Notes: a model not told the origin generated them from the letters alone. Positions 1 through 11,669 are shown, counted from the stretch's first letter. The stretch: DNA of 64,000 nt from Dillenia suffruticosa (GCA_033439265.1 JAVTVX010000016.1:3108501-3172500); one strand, 5' to 3'. Made by a program: numbers and translations.

Positions 1-821
1 AATTTATTTCCAACTATTGCTAGTACAAATTACTTACTATTTAAGAAGAATTCACATAAAGTAAATCACAATATAATATTTTAGCCATTAAAATTGAGTT
101 GGTTTGTTGAATTCTTATTTTATTAGAATACTAATTAAAGAACAGCATTGCACTACCAAATATATGCGAAAGAATAGTTTGCGTGCATATTAATATTTGA
201 TAATAAAATTTTGATGGAGTCAATCTGAGTGTTATGATGATGCAGATGATGATGTTGTCATTGGTAATACTACAATCGTCCAACACCAATTCAACAAACG
301 TTTCATTGGAAGTCTAGCTTTACACTTTTGCTTGGACACGCACCAATTCCGGTTAGGAGGTGTGAAATTATGTCAAAATAAGATAAGTACACGTATTAAT
401 CAAGAGAAAGGGATATATGAGAAAACTTGAATAATGATTATAAATCAAGATATGAATTATCTAGACATGATACAGATAGTACGATAAAAGCATGATTGGT
501 CCATTCAGGATTCTACGTGTTTGGAAGCATCGTTGCATTTACAGTAAAAAAGAACGCAGTTGAATCGCGGGTTAGAAGGTTTACTAAAAAATCACGGTTC
601 AATCGTACCAACCGGTGGTTCGATTATTTAGAACGGTTGAATCATGTTAACTAGTGGTCCAATTACTTAGACGATATTTTATTCAAAATGATCTGTTTTT
701 CCTTCAAATAACGGTCCAACCACAGTCCAACTGTGGCACTATACAGTTCTGATAACAATGTTTTCATTATTTGTAACTTTATAATTTATAAATACCTTTT
801 CACACATAATGCTTGTGCGTG

Positions 822-893
822 CGCCGTTGCCGGGGATCGAGCCCGGGTCACCTACGTGACAGGCAGGAATACTCACCACTGTACTACAACGAC
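822..893 (-). tRNA. tRNA-Asp(GTC): tRNA-Asp(GTC), divergent left-edge copy
   Basis: The anticodon is GTC and the cloverleaf can form. Compared with the array consensus it has T13C, C40T (G30:U40 wobble), C44T and T54C. T54 is a conserved B-box and T-loop base. The TTTT tract after the gene is absent, and the next one is about 130 nt on, so normal 3' processing is doubtful. Confidence 0.75.
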
Positions 894-1778
894 TTGATTG
901 ACAGAAAGCATATATTACATTACCACAAAAGTGATAGAAATAGGATGCAAATCAAAAATTTATTTCCAACTATTGCTCGTACAAATTACTTACTATTTAA
1001 GAAGAATTCATATAAAGTAAATAACAATATAACATTTTAGCCATTAAAATTGAGTTGGTTTGTTGAATTCTTCTTATATTACAATACTAATAAAAGAACC
1101 GCATTGCACTTCCAAATATATGTAGAAGTATAGTTTGGGTGCATATTAATATTTGATAATAAAATTTTTGATGGAGTCAATTTGAGTGCAATGATGATGC
1201 GGATGACGAAGTTGTCATTGGTAATACTACAATTGTCCAACACCAATTCAACAAACGTTTTATTGGAATTCAAGATTTACACTTTGATGTGGACACGTGC
1301 CAATTCCAGTTAGGCAAGGTGAGATTATGGCAATGTACGATAAATACCCATATTAATCGAGAGAAAGGGATATATAAAAATACTTGAATAATAATTATAA
1401 AACAAGATATGAATCATCTCGATATAATAGAGATAGTAAGATAAAAGCATGATTGGTCCACTCCGAGTTCAATGTGCTAGGAGGCATCATTGCATTTACA
1501 TTAAAAAGGAATGCGGTTTAAACAAGGGTCAGGCGGTTTCTTAAAAAATCTCGGTTGAATTGGGCAAACCGGTGGTTCAATTATATGTAACGGTTGAATC
1601 GTGTTAACCGTTCGTTCAATTACTTAAACGATATTTTCTTCAAACTGATCGGTTTTTCCATTTGATGACGGTATGACCACAGTCCAACTGTGGCACTTTA
1701 CAGTTCTGATAACAACGTTTTCATTATTTGTAACTTTATAATTTATAAATACCTTTTCACACATAATGCTTGTGTGTG

Positions 1779-1850
1779 CGCCGTTGCCGGGGATCGAACC
1801 CGTGTCGCTTGCGTGACAGGCAGGAATACTCACCACTATAATACAACGAC
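1779..1850 (-). tRNA. tRNA-Asp(GTC): tRNA-Asp(GTC), degraded left-edge copy
   Basis: The anticodon is GTC. Changes are G10T (in the A box and D stem), G42A (mismatch with C28) and C49A (mismatch with G65). The nearby TTTT is lost, with the next T run about 230 nt downstream. Probably not a working gene. Confidence 0.65.
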
Positions 1851-2635
1851 TTGATTGACAGAATGCATACAACACCTAACCGTAAAAGTGATAGAAATAG
1901 GATCAAAATCAAAAATATATTTCCAAATATTGCTAGTAAAATTACTTACTGTTTAAGAAGAATTCATATAAAGCACATCATACTATCATATTTTAGCCAT
2001 TAAAACAAAGTTGGTTTGTTGGATTCTTCTTATATTATAATACTAATAAATGAACCGCACTACATTACCAAAAATATATAGAAGCACAGTTTGGGTGCAT
2101 ATAAATATTTGATCATAAAATTTTGATGGAGTCAATTTGAGTGTTATCATGATGCGGATGATGATGTTGTTATTGGTAATACTACAATTATCCAACACCA
2201 ATTCAAAAAATGTTTCATTGGCATTCAAGCTTCACGCTTGGGCATGGACACGCACCAATTCCAGTTAGGCAGTATGAGATTATGACAAAGTACGATAAAT
2301 ACTCATTTTAATCAAGAGAAAGGGATATATGAGAAAACTTGCAAACTGATTATAAATCAAGATATAAATTATCTACATATGAAACAGATAGTACGATAAA
2401 AGAATGATTGGTCCACTCATGACTCTATGTGTTTGGAAGCGTCATTGCATTTACAGTAAAAAAGAACGTGGTTGAATTGCGGCTAAGAAGGTTTACTAAA
2501 AATTCACGATTCAATTGTACCAACCGGTGGTTCAATTATTTAGAATGGTTGAATCATGTTAACTAGTGGTCCAATTACTTAGACGATATTTTATTCAAAC
2601 TGATATGTCTTTCCTTCAGATAACGGTCCAACCAC

Positions 2636-2651
2636 GGCAGGAATACTCACC
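2636..2651 (-). pseudogene. 16-nt tRNA-Asp remnant in a collapsed unit
   Basis: Bases 2636-2651 match the D-arm to anticodon-stem part of the tRNA. On the left they join the spacer just after its ACCACGG motif. On the right they join the spacer at CAGTGTGAG, which normally lies about 500 bp further on. About 573 bp of a unit is therefore missing and the tRNA scrap remains as filler between two deletion joints. Confidence 0.8.
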
Positions 2652-3115
2652 CAGTGTGAGATTATGACAAAGTACGATAAAAACAGATATTAATCAAGAG
2701 AAAGGGATATATGAGAAAACTTGAATATTGATTATAAATCAAGATATGAATTATCTAGACATGAAACAGATAGTACGATAAAAGAATGATTGTTCCACTC
2801 ATGACTCTATGTGTCTGGTAGCGTCATTGCATTTACTGTAAAAACGAACGAAGTTGAATTGCAGCTAAGAAGGTTTACTAAAAAATCACGGTTCAATCGT
2901 ACCAACCGGTGGTCCAATTATTTAGAACGGTTGGATCATGTTAACTAGTGGTCCAATTACTTAGACGATGTTTTATTCAAATTGATCTATTTTTCCTTCA
3001 GATAACGGTCCAACCACGGTCCAGCTGCGGCACTATATAGTTCTGATAACACTGTATTCATTATTTGCGACTTAATAATTCATAAATACTTTTTCACACA
3101 AAATACCTGTGTGTG
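2652..3115. repeat. Truncated array unit (spacer half only)
   Basis: This stretch is the second half of a normal spacer, from the CAGTGTGAG motif to the trailer of the next tRNA. Its first half and its tRNA are lost, giving the single long tRNA-to-tRNA distance of 1337 bp. Confidence 0.8.
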
Positions 3116-3187
3116 CGCCGTTGCCGGGGATCGAACCCGTGTCGCTTGCGTGACAGGCAGGAATACTCACCACTATACTACAATGAC
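3116..3187 (-). tRNA. tRNA-Asp(GTC): tRNA-Asp(GTC), degraded copy
   Basis: Shares G42A and C49A with the copy at 1779, and also has G4A, which breaks the G4:C69 acceptor pair. Anticodon GTC, A box and the T4 terminator are intact. Confidence 0.7.
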
Positions 3188-4053
3188 TTGATTGATAGAA
3201 TGCATACAACACCTAACCGTAAAAGTGATAGAAATAGGATCAAAATCGAAAATATATTTCCAAATATTGCTAGTACAAATTACTTACTATTTAAGAAGAA
3301 TTCATATAAAGCAGATCATAATATCATATTTTAGCCATTAAAACTGAGTTGGTTTGTTGGATTCTTCTTATATTATAATACTAATAAATGAACCGCACTA
3401 CATTACCAAAAATATATAGAAGTACAGTTTGGGTGCATATAAATATTTGATCATAAAATTTTGATGGAGTCAATTTGAGTGTTATAATGATGCGGATGAT
3501 GATGTTGTTATTGGTAATACTACAATTATCCAACACCAATTCAAAAAATGATTCATTGGAATTCAAGCCTCACGCTTTGGCATGGACACGCACCAATTCC
3601 AGTTAGGCTGTGTGAGATTATGACAAAGTACGATAAATACTCATATTAATCAAGACAAAGGGATATGAGAAAACTTGGATGCTGATTTTAAATCAAGATA
3701 TGAATTATCTAGACATGAAACAGATAGTACGATAAAAGAATGATTGGTCCACTCATGACTGTATGTGTTTGGTAGCGTCATTGCATTTACAGTAAAAAAG
3801 AACGTGGTTGAATTGCGGCTAAGAAGGATTACTAAAAAATCACGGTTCAATCGTACCAACCTGTGGTCCAATTATTTAGAACGGTTGAATCATGTTAACT
3901 AGTGGTCCAATTACTTAGGCGATGTTTTATTCAAACTGATCTGTTTTTCCTTCAGATAACGGTCCAACCACGGTCCAACTGCGGCACTATATAGTCCTGA
4001 TAACACTGTATACATTATTTGCGACTTAATAATTCATAAATACTTTTTCACAC

Positions 4054-4057
4054 AAAA
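4054..4057 (-). terminator. Pol III T4 terminator of tRNA-Asp (representative)
   Basis: The tRNA is followed on the minus strand by a 12-nt trailer, CACACACAGGTA, and then TTTT, the minimal Pol III stop signal. The same arrangement sits 13-16 bases below the low-coordinate end of almost every copy. It is missing beside the copies at 822 and 1779, where the tract reads TTAT. Confidence 0.75.
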
Positions 4058-4069
4058 TACCTGTGTGTG

Positions 4070-4141
4070 CGCCGTTGCCGGGGATCGAACCCGGGTCGCC
4101 TGCGTGACAGGCAGGAATACTCACCACTATACTACAACGAC
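4070..4141 (-). tRNA. tRNA-Asp(GTC): tRNA-Asp(GTC), consensus reference copy
   Basis: Decodes GAC/GAU as aspartate in cytosolic translation. The 72 nt fold as a full cloverleaf. The acceptor helix GTCGTTG/CAACGGC pairs at all seven positions with one U2:G71 wobble. The anticodon stem is CCTGC/GCAGG around loop CTGTCAC, with anticodon GTC at 4106-4108. The T stem is CCGGG/CCCGG around TTCGATC. Discriminator G73, G34, U35 and C36 are the known AspRS identity bases. The A box TAGTATAGTGG is at 4124-4134 and the B box GGTTCGATCCC at 4081-4091. There is no intron and no encoded CCA. Thirty copies in the window are identical to this sequence. Transcription by Pol III is inferred from the boxes and flanks. 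Confidence 0.96.
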
Positions 4142-4148
4142 TTGATTG
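4142..4148 (-). promoter_or_regulatory. CAA motifs upstream of tRNA-Asp (representative)
   Basis: Read on the minus strand, the bases just before G1 are CAATCAA, giving CAA at -7 to -5 and -3 to -1. Plant tRNA genes commonly have CAA in the -10 to -1 interval, where Pol III transcription starts. No clear TATA element lies at -30 to -20; the nearest is a TGTATG at -21 to -16, and a real TATATA is only at about -65 to -70. The same flank is present beside nearly all copies. Confidence 0.55.
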
Positions 4149-5024
4149 ACAGAAAGCATACATTACATTACCGCAAAAGTGATAGAAATAGGATCAAAAT
4201 CAAAAATATATTTCCAAATATTGCTAGTACAAATTACTTACTATTTAAGAAGAATTCATATAAAGCAGATCATAATATTATATTTTAGCCATTAAAACTG
4301 AGTTGGTTTGTTGGATTCTTCTTATATTATAATACTAATAAATGAACCGTATTCCATTACCAAAAATATATAGAAGTACAGCTTGGGTGCATATAAATAT
4401 TTGATCATAAAATTTTGATGGAGTCAATTTGAGTGTTATCATGATGCGGATGATGATGTTGTTATTGGTAATACTACAATTATCCAACACCAATTCAAAA
4501 AATGTTTCACTGGAATTCAAGCTTCAGGCTTTGGCATGGACACACACCAATTCCAGTTTGGCAGTGTGAGATTATGACAAAGTACGATAAATACTCATAT
4601 TAATCAAGAGAAAGGGATATATGAGAAAACTTGGATACTGATTTAAATCAATATATGAATTATCTAGACATGAAACAGATAGTACGATAAAAGAATGATT
4701 GATCCACTCATGACTGTATGTGTTTGGAAGCGTCATTGCATTTACAGTAAAAAAGAACGTGGTTGAATTGCGGCTAAGAAGGTTTACTAAAAAATCTTGG
4801 TTCAATCGTACCAACCGGTGGTCCAATTATTTAGAACGGTTGAATCATGTTTACTATCGGTCGAATTACTTAGACGATGTTTTATTCAAACTGATCTTTT
4901 TTTCCTTCAGATAACGGTACAAGCACGGTCCAACTGCGGCACTATATAGTTCTGATAACACTGTATTCATTATTTTCGACTTAATAATTCATAAATTCTT
5001 TTTCACACAAAATACCTGTGTGTG
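4142..5024. repeat. Representative spacer between tRNA genes (no gene seen)
   Basis: This ~883-bp spacer stands for all others. It is AT-rich. It holds a GAT/GATG-rich run near 4441-4463, and two degenerate direct copies of a GGTGGTCCAATTA-like motif about 40 bp apart (4817-4839 and 4857-4879). A further GGTCCAAC doublet follows near 4915-4935. Short open frames occur on both strands but none exceeds 85 codons, and none resembles a known protein. Their conservation between units follows the DNA and not the coding frame, so I call no protein. I see no second RNA gene. Function beyond separating the tRNA genes is unknown. Confidence 0.85.
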
Positions 5025-5096
5025 CGCCGTTGCCGGGGATCGAACCCGGGTCGCCTGCGTGACAGGCAGGAATACTCACCACTATACTACAACGAC
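5025..5096 (-). tRNA. tRNA-Asp(GTC): tRNA-Asp(GTC)
   Basis: Identical to the consensus copy at 4070; T4 terminator at 5009-5012. Confidence 0.95.
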
Positions 5097-5980
5097 TTGA
5101 TTGACAGAAAGCATACATTACATTACCGCAAAAGTGATCGAAATAGGATCAAAATCAAAAATATATTTCCAAATATTGCTAGTACAAATTACTTACTATT
5201 TAAGAAGAATTCATATAAAGCAGATCATAATATCATATTTTAGCCATTAAAACTGAGTTGGTTTGTTGGATTCTTCTTATATTATAATACTAATAAATGA
5301 ACCGCACTACATTACCAAAAATATATAGAAGTACAGTTTGGGTGCATATAAATATTTGATCATAAAAATTTGATGGAGTCAATTTAAGTGATATCATGAT
5401 GCGGATGATGATGTTGTTATTGGTAATACTACAATTATCCAACACCAATTCAAAAAATGTTTCATTGGAAATCATGCTTCACGCTTTGGCATGGACACGC
5501 ACCAATTCCAGTTAGGCAGTATGAGATTATGACAAAGCACGATAAATACACATATTAATCAAGTGAAAGGGATATATGAGAAAACTTGAATATTGATTAT
5601 ATATCAAGATATGAATTATCTAGACATGAAACAGATAGTACGATAAAGGAATGATTGGTCCACTCTTGACTCTATGTGTTTGGAAGCGATATTGCATTTA
5701 CTGTAAAAAAGAACGTGGTTGAATTGGGGCTAAGAAGGTTTACTAAAAAATCACGGTTCAATCGTACCAACAGGTGGTACAATTATTTAGAACGGTTGAA
5801 TCATGTTAACTAGTGGTTCAATTACTTAGACGATGTTTTATTCAAACTGATCTGTTTTTCCTTCAGACAACGGTCCAACCACGGTCCAACTGCGGCACTA
5901 TAAAGTTCTGATAACACTGTATTCATTATTTGCAACTTAATAATTCATAAATACTTTTTCACACAAAATACCTGTGTGTG

Positions 5981-6052
5981 CGCCGTTGCCGGGGATCGAA
6001 CCCGGGTCGCTTGCGTGACAGGCAGGAATACTCACCACTATACTACAACAAC
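5981..6052 (-). tRNA. tRNA-Asp(GTC): tRNA-Asp(GTC), variant
   Basis: C3T gives a U3:G70 wobble, which is tolerable. G42A breaks C28:G42 in the anticodon stem. Otherwise consensus. Confidence 0.85.
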
Positions 6053-6935
6053 TTGATTGACAGAAAGCATACATTACATTACCGCAAAAGTGATAGAAAT
6101 AGGATCAAAATCAAAAATATATTTCCAAATATTGCTAATACAAATTACTTACTATTTAAGTAGAATTCATATAAACAGATCATAATATTATATTTTAGCC
6201 ATTAAAACTGAGTTGGTTTGTTGGATTCTTCTTATATTATAATACTAATAAATGAACCGTATTCCATTACCAAAAATATATAGAAGTACAGCTTGGGTGC
6301 ATATAAATATTTGATCATAAAATTTTGATGGAGTCAATTTGAGTGTTATCATGATGCGGATGATGATGTTGTTATTGGTAATACTACAATTATCCAACAC
6401 CAATTCAAAAAATGTTTCATTGGAATTCAAGCTTCAGGCTTTGGCATGGACACGCACCAATTCCAGTTAGGCAGTGTGAGATTATGACAAAGTACGATAA
6501 ATACTCATATTAATCAAGAGAAAGGGATATATGAGAAAACTTGGATACTGATTCTAAATCAATATATGAATTATCTAGACATGAAACAGATAGTACGATA
6601 AAAGAATGATTGGTCCACTCATGACTGTATGTGTTTGGAAGCGTCATTGCATTTACAGTAAAAAAGAACGTGGTTGAATTGCGGCTAAGAAGGTTTACTA
6701 AAAAATCTTGGTTCAATCGTACCAACCGGTGGTCCAATTATTTAGAACGGTTGAATCATGTTTACTATCGGTCGAATTACTTAGACGATGTTTTATTCAA
6801 ACTGATCTTTTTTTCCTTCAGATAACGGTACAAGCACGGTCCAACTGCGGCACTATATAGTTCTGATAACACTGTATTCATTATTTTCGACTTAATAATT
6901 CATAAATTCTTTTTCACACAAAATACCTGTGTGTG

Positions 6936-7007
6936 CGCCGTTGCCGGGGATCGAACCCGGGTCGCCTGCGTGACAGGTAGGAATACTCACCACTATACTA
7001 CAACGAC
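6936..7007 (-). tRNA. tRNA-Asp(GTC): tRNA-Asp(GTC), variant
   Basis: Only G30A, giving an A30:C40 mismatch in the anticodon stem. The copy at 49743 has the same change. Confidence 0.87.
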
Positions 7008-7891
7008 TTGATTAACAGAAAGCATACATTACATTACCGCAAAATTGATCGAAATAGGATCAAAATCAAAAATATATTTCCAAATATTGCTAGTACAAAT
7101 TACTTACTATTTAAGAAGAATTCTTATAAAGCAGATCATAATATCATATTTTAGCCATTAAAACTGAGTTGGTTTGTTGGATTCTTCTTATATTATAATA
7201 CTAATAAATGAACCGCACTACATTACCAAAAATATATAGAAGTGCAGTTTGGGTGCATATAAATATTTGATCATAAAATTTTGATGGAGTCAATTTGAGT
7301 GATATCATGATGCTGATGATAATGTTGTTATTGGTAATACTACAATTATCCAACACCAATTCAAAAAATGTTTCATTGGAAATCAAGCTTCACGCTTTGG
7401 CATGGACACGCACCAATTCCAGTTAGGCAGTGTGAGATTATGACAAAGTACGATTAAAACACATATTAATCAAGAGAAAGGGATATATGAGAAAACTTGA
7501 ATATTGATTATAAATCAAGATATGAATTATCTAGACATGAAACATATAGTACGATAAAAGAATGATTGCTCCACTAAAGACTGTTTGAGTTTGGAAGCGT
7601 CATTGCATTTACAGTAAAAAAGAACGTGGTTGAATTGCGGCTAAGAAGGTTTACTAAAAAATCACGGTTCAATCGTACCAATCGGTGGTCCAATTATTTA
7701 GAACGGTTGAATCATTTTAACTAGTGGTCCAATTACTTAGACGATGTTTTATTCAAACTGATCTGTTTTTCCTTCAGATAACGGTCCAACCACGGTCCAA
7801 CTGCGGCACTATAAAGTTCTGATAACACTGTATTCATTATTTGCGACTTAATAATTCATAAATACTTTTTCACGCAAAATACCTGTGTGTG

Positions 7892-7963
7892 CGCCGTTGC
7901 CAGGAATCGAACCCGGGTCGCCTGCATGACAGGCAGGAATACTCACCACTATACTACAATGAC
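7892..7963 (-). tRNA. tRNA-Asp(GTC): tRNA-Asp(GTC), four changes
   Basis: G4A breaks the acceptor helix, C38T lies in the anticodon loop, C60T in the T loop, and C63T makes a G51:U63 wobble. The anticodon is intact. Likely weak or silent. Confidence 0.72.
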
Positions 7964-8812
7964 TTGATTGACAGAAAGCATACATTACATTGCCGGAAAA
8001 GTGATAGAAATAGGATCAAAATCAAAAATATATTTCCAAATATTGCTAGTACAAATTACTTACTATTTAAGAAGAATTAAAAAAAAGCAGATCATAATAT
8101 CATATTTTAGCAATTAAAACTGAGTTGGTTTGTTGGATTCTTCTTATATTATAATACTAATAATTGAACCGCACTACATTACCAAAAATATATAGAAGTA
8201 CAGTTTGGGTGCATATAAATATTTGATCATAAAATTTTGATGGAGTCAATTTGAGTGATATCATGATGCGGATGATGATGTTGTTATTGGTAATACCACA
8301 ATTATCCAACACCAATTCAAAAAATGTTTCATTGGAATTCAAGCTTCACGCATTGGCATGGACACGCACCAATTCCAGTTAGGCAGTGTGAGATTAAGAC
8401 AAAATATGATAGATACTCATATTAATCAAGAGAAAGGGATATTTGAGAAAACTTGAATACTGATTATAAATCAAGATATGAATTATCTAGACATGAAACA
8501 GATAGTACGATAAAGGAATGATTGGTCCACTCATGACTCTATGTGTTTGGAAGCGTCACTGCATTTACAGTAAAAAAGAACGTGGTTGAATTGCGGCTAA
8601 GAAGGTTTACTAAAAAATCACGGTTCAATCGTACCAACCGGTGGTCCAATTATTTAGAACGGTTGAATCATGTTAACTAGTGGTCCTTTTTCCTTCAGAT
8701 AACGGTCCAACCACGGTCCAACTGCAGCACTGTATAGTTCTGATAACACTGTATTCATTCTTCGCAACTTAATAATTCATAAATACTTTTTCACACAAAA
8801 TACCTGTGTGTG

Positions 8813-8884
8813 CGCCGTTGCCGGGGATCGAACCCGGGTCGCTTGCGTGACAGGCAGGAATACTCACCACTATACTACAACGAC
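8813..8884 (-). tRNA. tRNA-Asp(GTC): tRNA-Asp(GTC), variant
   Basis: Single change G42A (C28:A42 mismatch). The spacer before this copy, on its low-coordinate side, lacks about 35 bp near 8685, which explains the 921-bp spacing. Confidence 0.87.
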
Positions 8885-9756
8885 TTGATTGACAGAAAGC
8901 ATACATTACATTACCGCAAAAGTGTTAGAAATAGGATCAAAATAAAAAATATATCTCCAAATATTGCTAGTACAAATTACTTACTATTTGAGAAGAATTC
9001 ATATAAAGCAGATCATAATATCATATTTTAGTAATTAAAACTGAGTTGGTTTGTTGGATTCTTCTTATATTATAATACTAATAAATGAACCGCACTACAT
9101 TACCAAAAATATATAGAAGTACAGTTTGGGTGCATATAAATATTTGATCATAAAATTTTGATCGAGTCAATTTGAGTGATATCATGATGCGGATGATGAT
9201 GTTGTTATTGGTAATACTACAATTATCCAACACCAATTCAAAAAATGTTTCATTGGAATTCAAGCTTCACGCTTTGGCATGGACACGCACCAATTCCAGC
9301 TAGGCAGTGTGAGATTATGACAAAGTACGATAAATACTCATATTAATCAAGAGAAAGGGATATTTGAGAAAACTTGAATACTGATTATAAATCAAGATAT
9401 GAATTATCTAGACATGAAACAGATAGTACGATAAAGGAATGATTGGTCCACTCATGACTCTATGTGTTTGGAAGCGTCACTGCATTTACAATAAAGAAGA
9501 ACGTGGTTGAATTGCGGCTAAGAAGGTTTACTAAAAAATCACGATTCAATCGTACCAATTATTTAGAAAAGTTGAATCATGTTAACTAGTGGTCCAATTA
9601 CTTAGACGATGTTTTATTCAAACTGATCTGTTTTTCCTTCAGACAACGGTCCAACCACGGTCCAATTGCGGCACTATAAAGTTCTGATAACACTGTATTC
9701 ATTATTTGTGACTTAATAATTCATAAATACATTTTCACACAAAATACCTGTGTGTG

Positions 9757-9828
9757 CGCCGTTGCCGGGGATCGAACCCGGGTCGATTGCGTGACAGGTA
9801 GGAATACTCACCACTATACTACAACGAC
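9757..9828 (-). tRNA. tRNA-Asp(GTC): tRNA-Asp(GTC) with broken anticodon stem
   Basis: G30A, G42A and G43T leave only two of five anticodon-stem pairs. Acceptor, T arm, both promoter boxes and the GTC triplet are intact. It could be transcribed but probably does not fold as a stable tRNA. Confidence 0.65.
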
Positions 9829-10713
9829 TTGATTGACAGAAAGCATACATTACATTACCGCAAAAGTGATTGAAATAGGATCAAAATCAAAAATATATTT
9901 CCAAATATTGTTAGTACAAATTACTTACTATTTAAGAAGAATTCATATAAAGCAGATCATAATATCATATTTTAGCCATTAAAACTGAGTTGGTTTGTTG
10001 GATTCTTCTTATATTATAATACTAATAAATGAACCGCACTACATTACCAAAAATATACAGAAGCACAGTTTGGGTGCATATAAATATTTGATCATCAAAT
10101 TTTGATGGAGTCAATTTGAGTGATATCATGATGCTGATGATGATGTTGTTATTGGTAATACTACAATTATCCAACACCTATTCAAAAAATGTTTCATTGG
10201 AAATCAAGCTTCACGCTTTGGCATGGACACGAACCAATTCCAGTTCGGCAGTGTGAGATTATGACAAAGTACGATTAAAACACATATTAATCAAGAGAAA
10301 GGGATATATGAGAAAACTTGAATATTGATTATAAATCAAGATATGAATTATCTAGACATGAAACATATAGTACGGTAAAAGAATGATTGCTCCACTCATG
10401 ACTGTTTGTGTTTGGAAGCGTCATTGCATTTACAGTAAAAAAGAACGTGGTTGAATTGCGGCTAAGAAGGTTTACTAAAAAATCACAGGTTCAATCGTAC
10501 CAACCGGTGGTCCAATTATTTAGAACGGTTGAATCATGTTAACTAGTGGTCCAATTACTTAGACGATGTTTTATTCAAACTGATCTGTTTTTCCTTCAGA
10601 CAACGGTCCAACCACGGTCCAATTGCGGCACTATAAAGTTCTGATAACACTATATTCATTATTTGTGACTTAATAATTCATAAATACATTTTCACACAAA
10701 ATACGTGTGTATA

Positions 10714-10785
10714 CGCCGTTGCCGGGGATCGAACCCGGGTCGATTGCGTGACAGGCAGGAATACTCACCACTATACTACAACGAC
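10714..10785 (-). tRNA. tRNA-Asp(GTC): tRNA-Asp(GTC), variant
   Basis: G42A and G43T open the outer two anticodon-stem pairs, as in the neighbour at 9757. The trailer is also changed near the 3' end (ATAC in place of GTGC before the gene on the plus strand). Confidence 0.72.
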
Positions 10786-11669
10786 TTGATTGACAGAAAG
10801 CATACATTACATTACCGCAAAAGTGATCGAAATAGGATCAAAATCAAAAATATATTTCCAAATATTGCTAGTACAAATTACTTACTTTTTAAGAAGAATT
10901 CATATAAAGCAGATCATAATATCATATTTTAGCCATTAAAACTGAGTTGGTTTGTTAGATTCTTCTTATATTATAATACTAATAAATGAACCGCACTACA
11001 TTACCAAAAATATATAGAAGTACAGTTTGGGTGCATATAAATATTTGATCATAAAATTTTGATGGAGTCAATTTGAGTGATATCATGATGCTGATGATGA
11101 TGTTGTTATTGGTAATACTACAATTATCCAACACCTATTCAAAAAATGTTTCATTGGAAATCAAGCTTCACGCTTTGGCATGGACACGCACCAATTCCAG
11201 TTAGGTAGTGTGAGATTATGACAAAGTACGATTAAAACACATATTAATCAAGATAAAGGGATATATGAGAAAACTTGAATATTGATTATAAATCAAGATA
11301 TGAATTATCTAGACATGAAACATATAGTACAATAAAAGAATGATTGCTCCACTCATGACTGTTTGTGTTTGGAAGCGTCATTGCATTTACAGTAAAAAAG
11401 AACGTGGTTGAATTGCGGCTAAGAAGGTTTACTAAAAAATCACGGTTCAATCGTACCAACCGGTGGTCCAATTATTTAGAACGGTTGATTCATGTTAACT
11501 AGTGGTCTAATTACTTAGACGATGTTTTATTCAAACTGATCTGTTTTTCCTTCAGATAACGGTCCAACCACGGTCCAACTGCAGCACTATATAGTTCTGA
11601 TAACATTGTATTCATTCTTTGTGACTTAATAATTCATAAATACATTTTCACACAAAATACCTGTGTGTG

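Noticed and set aside
4070-4141. tRNA-derived SINE
   Set aside because: The tRNA is a complete gene with its own terminator, is not joined to a SINE body or poly(A) tail, has no target-site duplications, and sits at fixed spacing in tandem.
4311-4345. TATA-like motif (CTTATATTATAATACT) as a Pol II promoter
   Set aside because: The whole spacer is AT-rich and no transcript or coding region follows it; chance is the simpler explanation.
4142-5024. DNA transposon or LTR element in the spacer
   Set aside because: I found no matching terminal repeats, no target duplications and no transposase or polymerase coding sequence.
5022-5243. A 73-codon plus-strand frame repeated in most units (starts MRRCRGSNPG)
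   Set aside because: Its first 24 codons are the antisense of the tRNA and the rest is AT-rich spacer; it starts at GTG, and its conservation is that of the repeat unit.
5290-5475. A 61-codon minus-strand frame repeated in most units (starts MNSNETFFEL)
   Set aside because: Short, no recognised family, starts inside the GAT-rich spacer, and disrupted in several units without any sign of frame conservation.
11286-11471. A 61-codon minus-strand frame (starts MDHRLVRLN) and its plus-strand counterpart (MFGSVIAFTV)
   Set aside because: The two overlap on opposite strands in the indel-prone spacer, and frame-shifting length variants are common, so neither looks like a gene.
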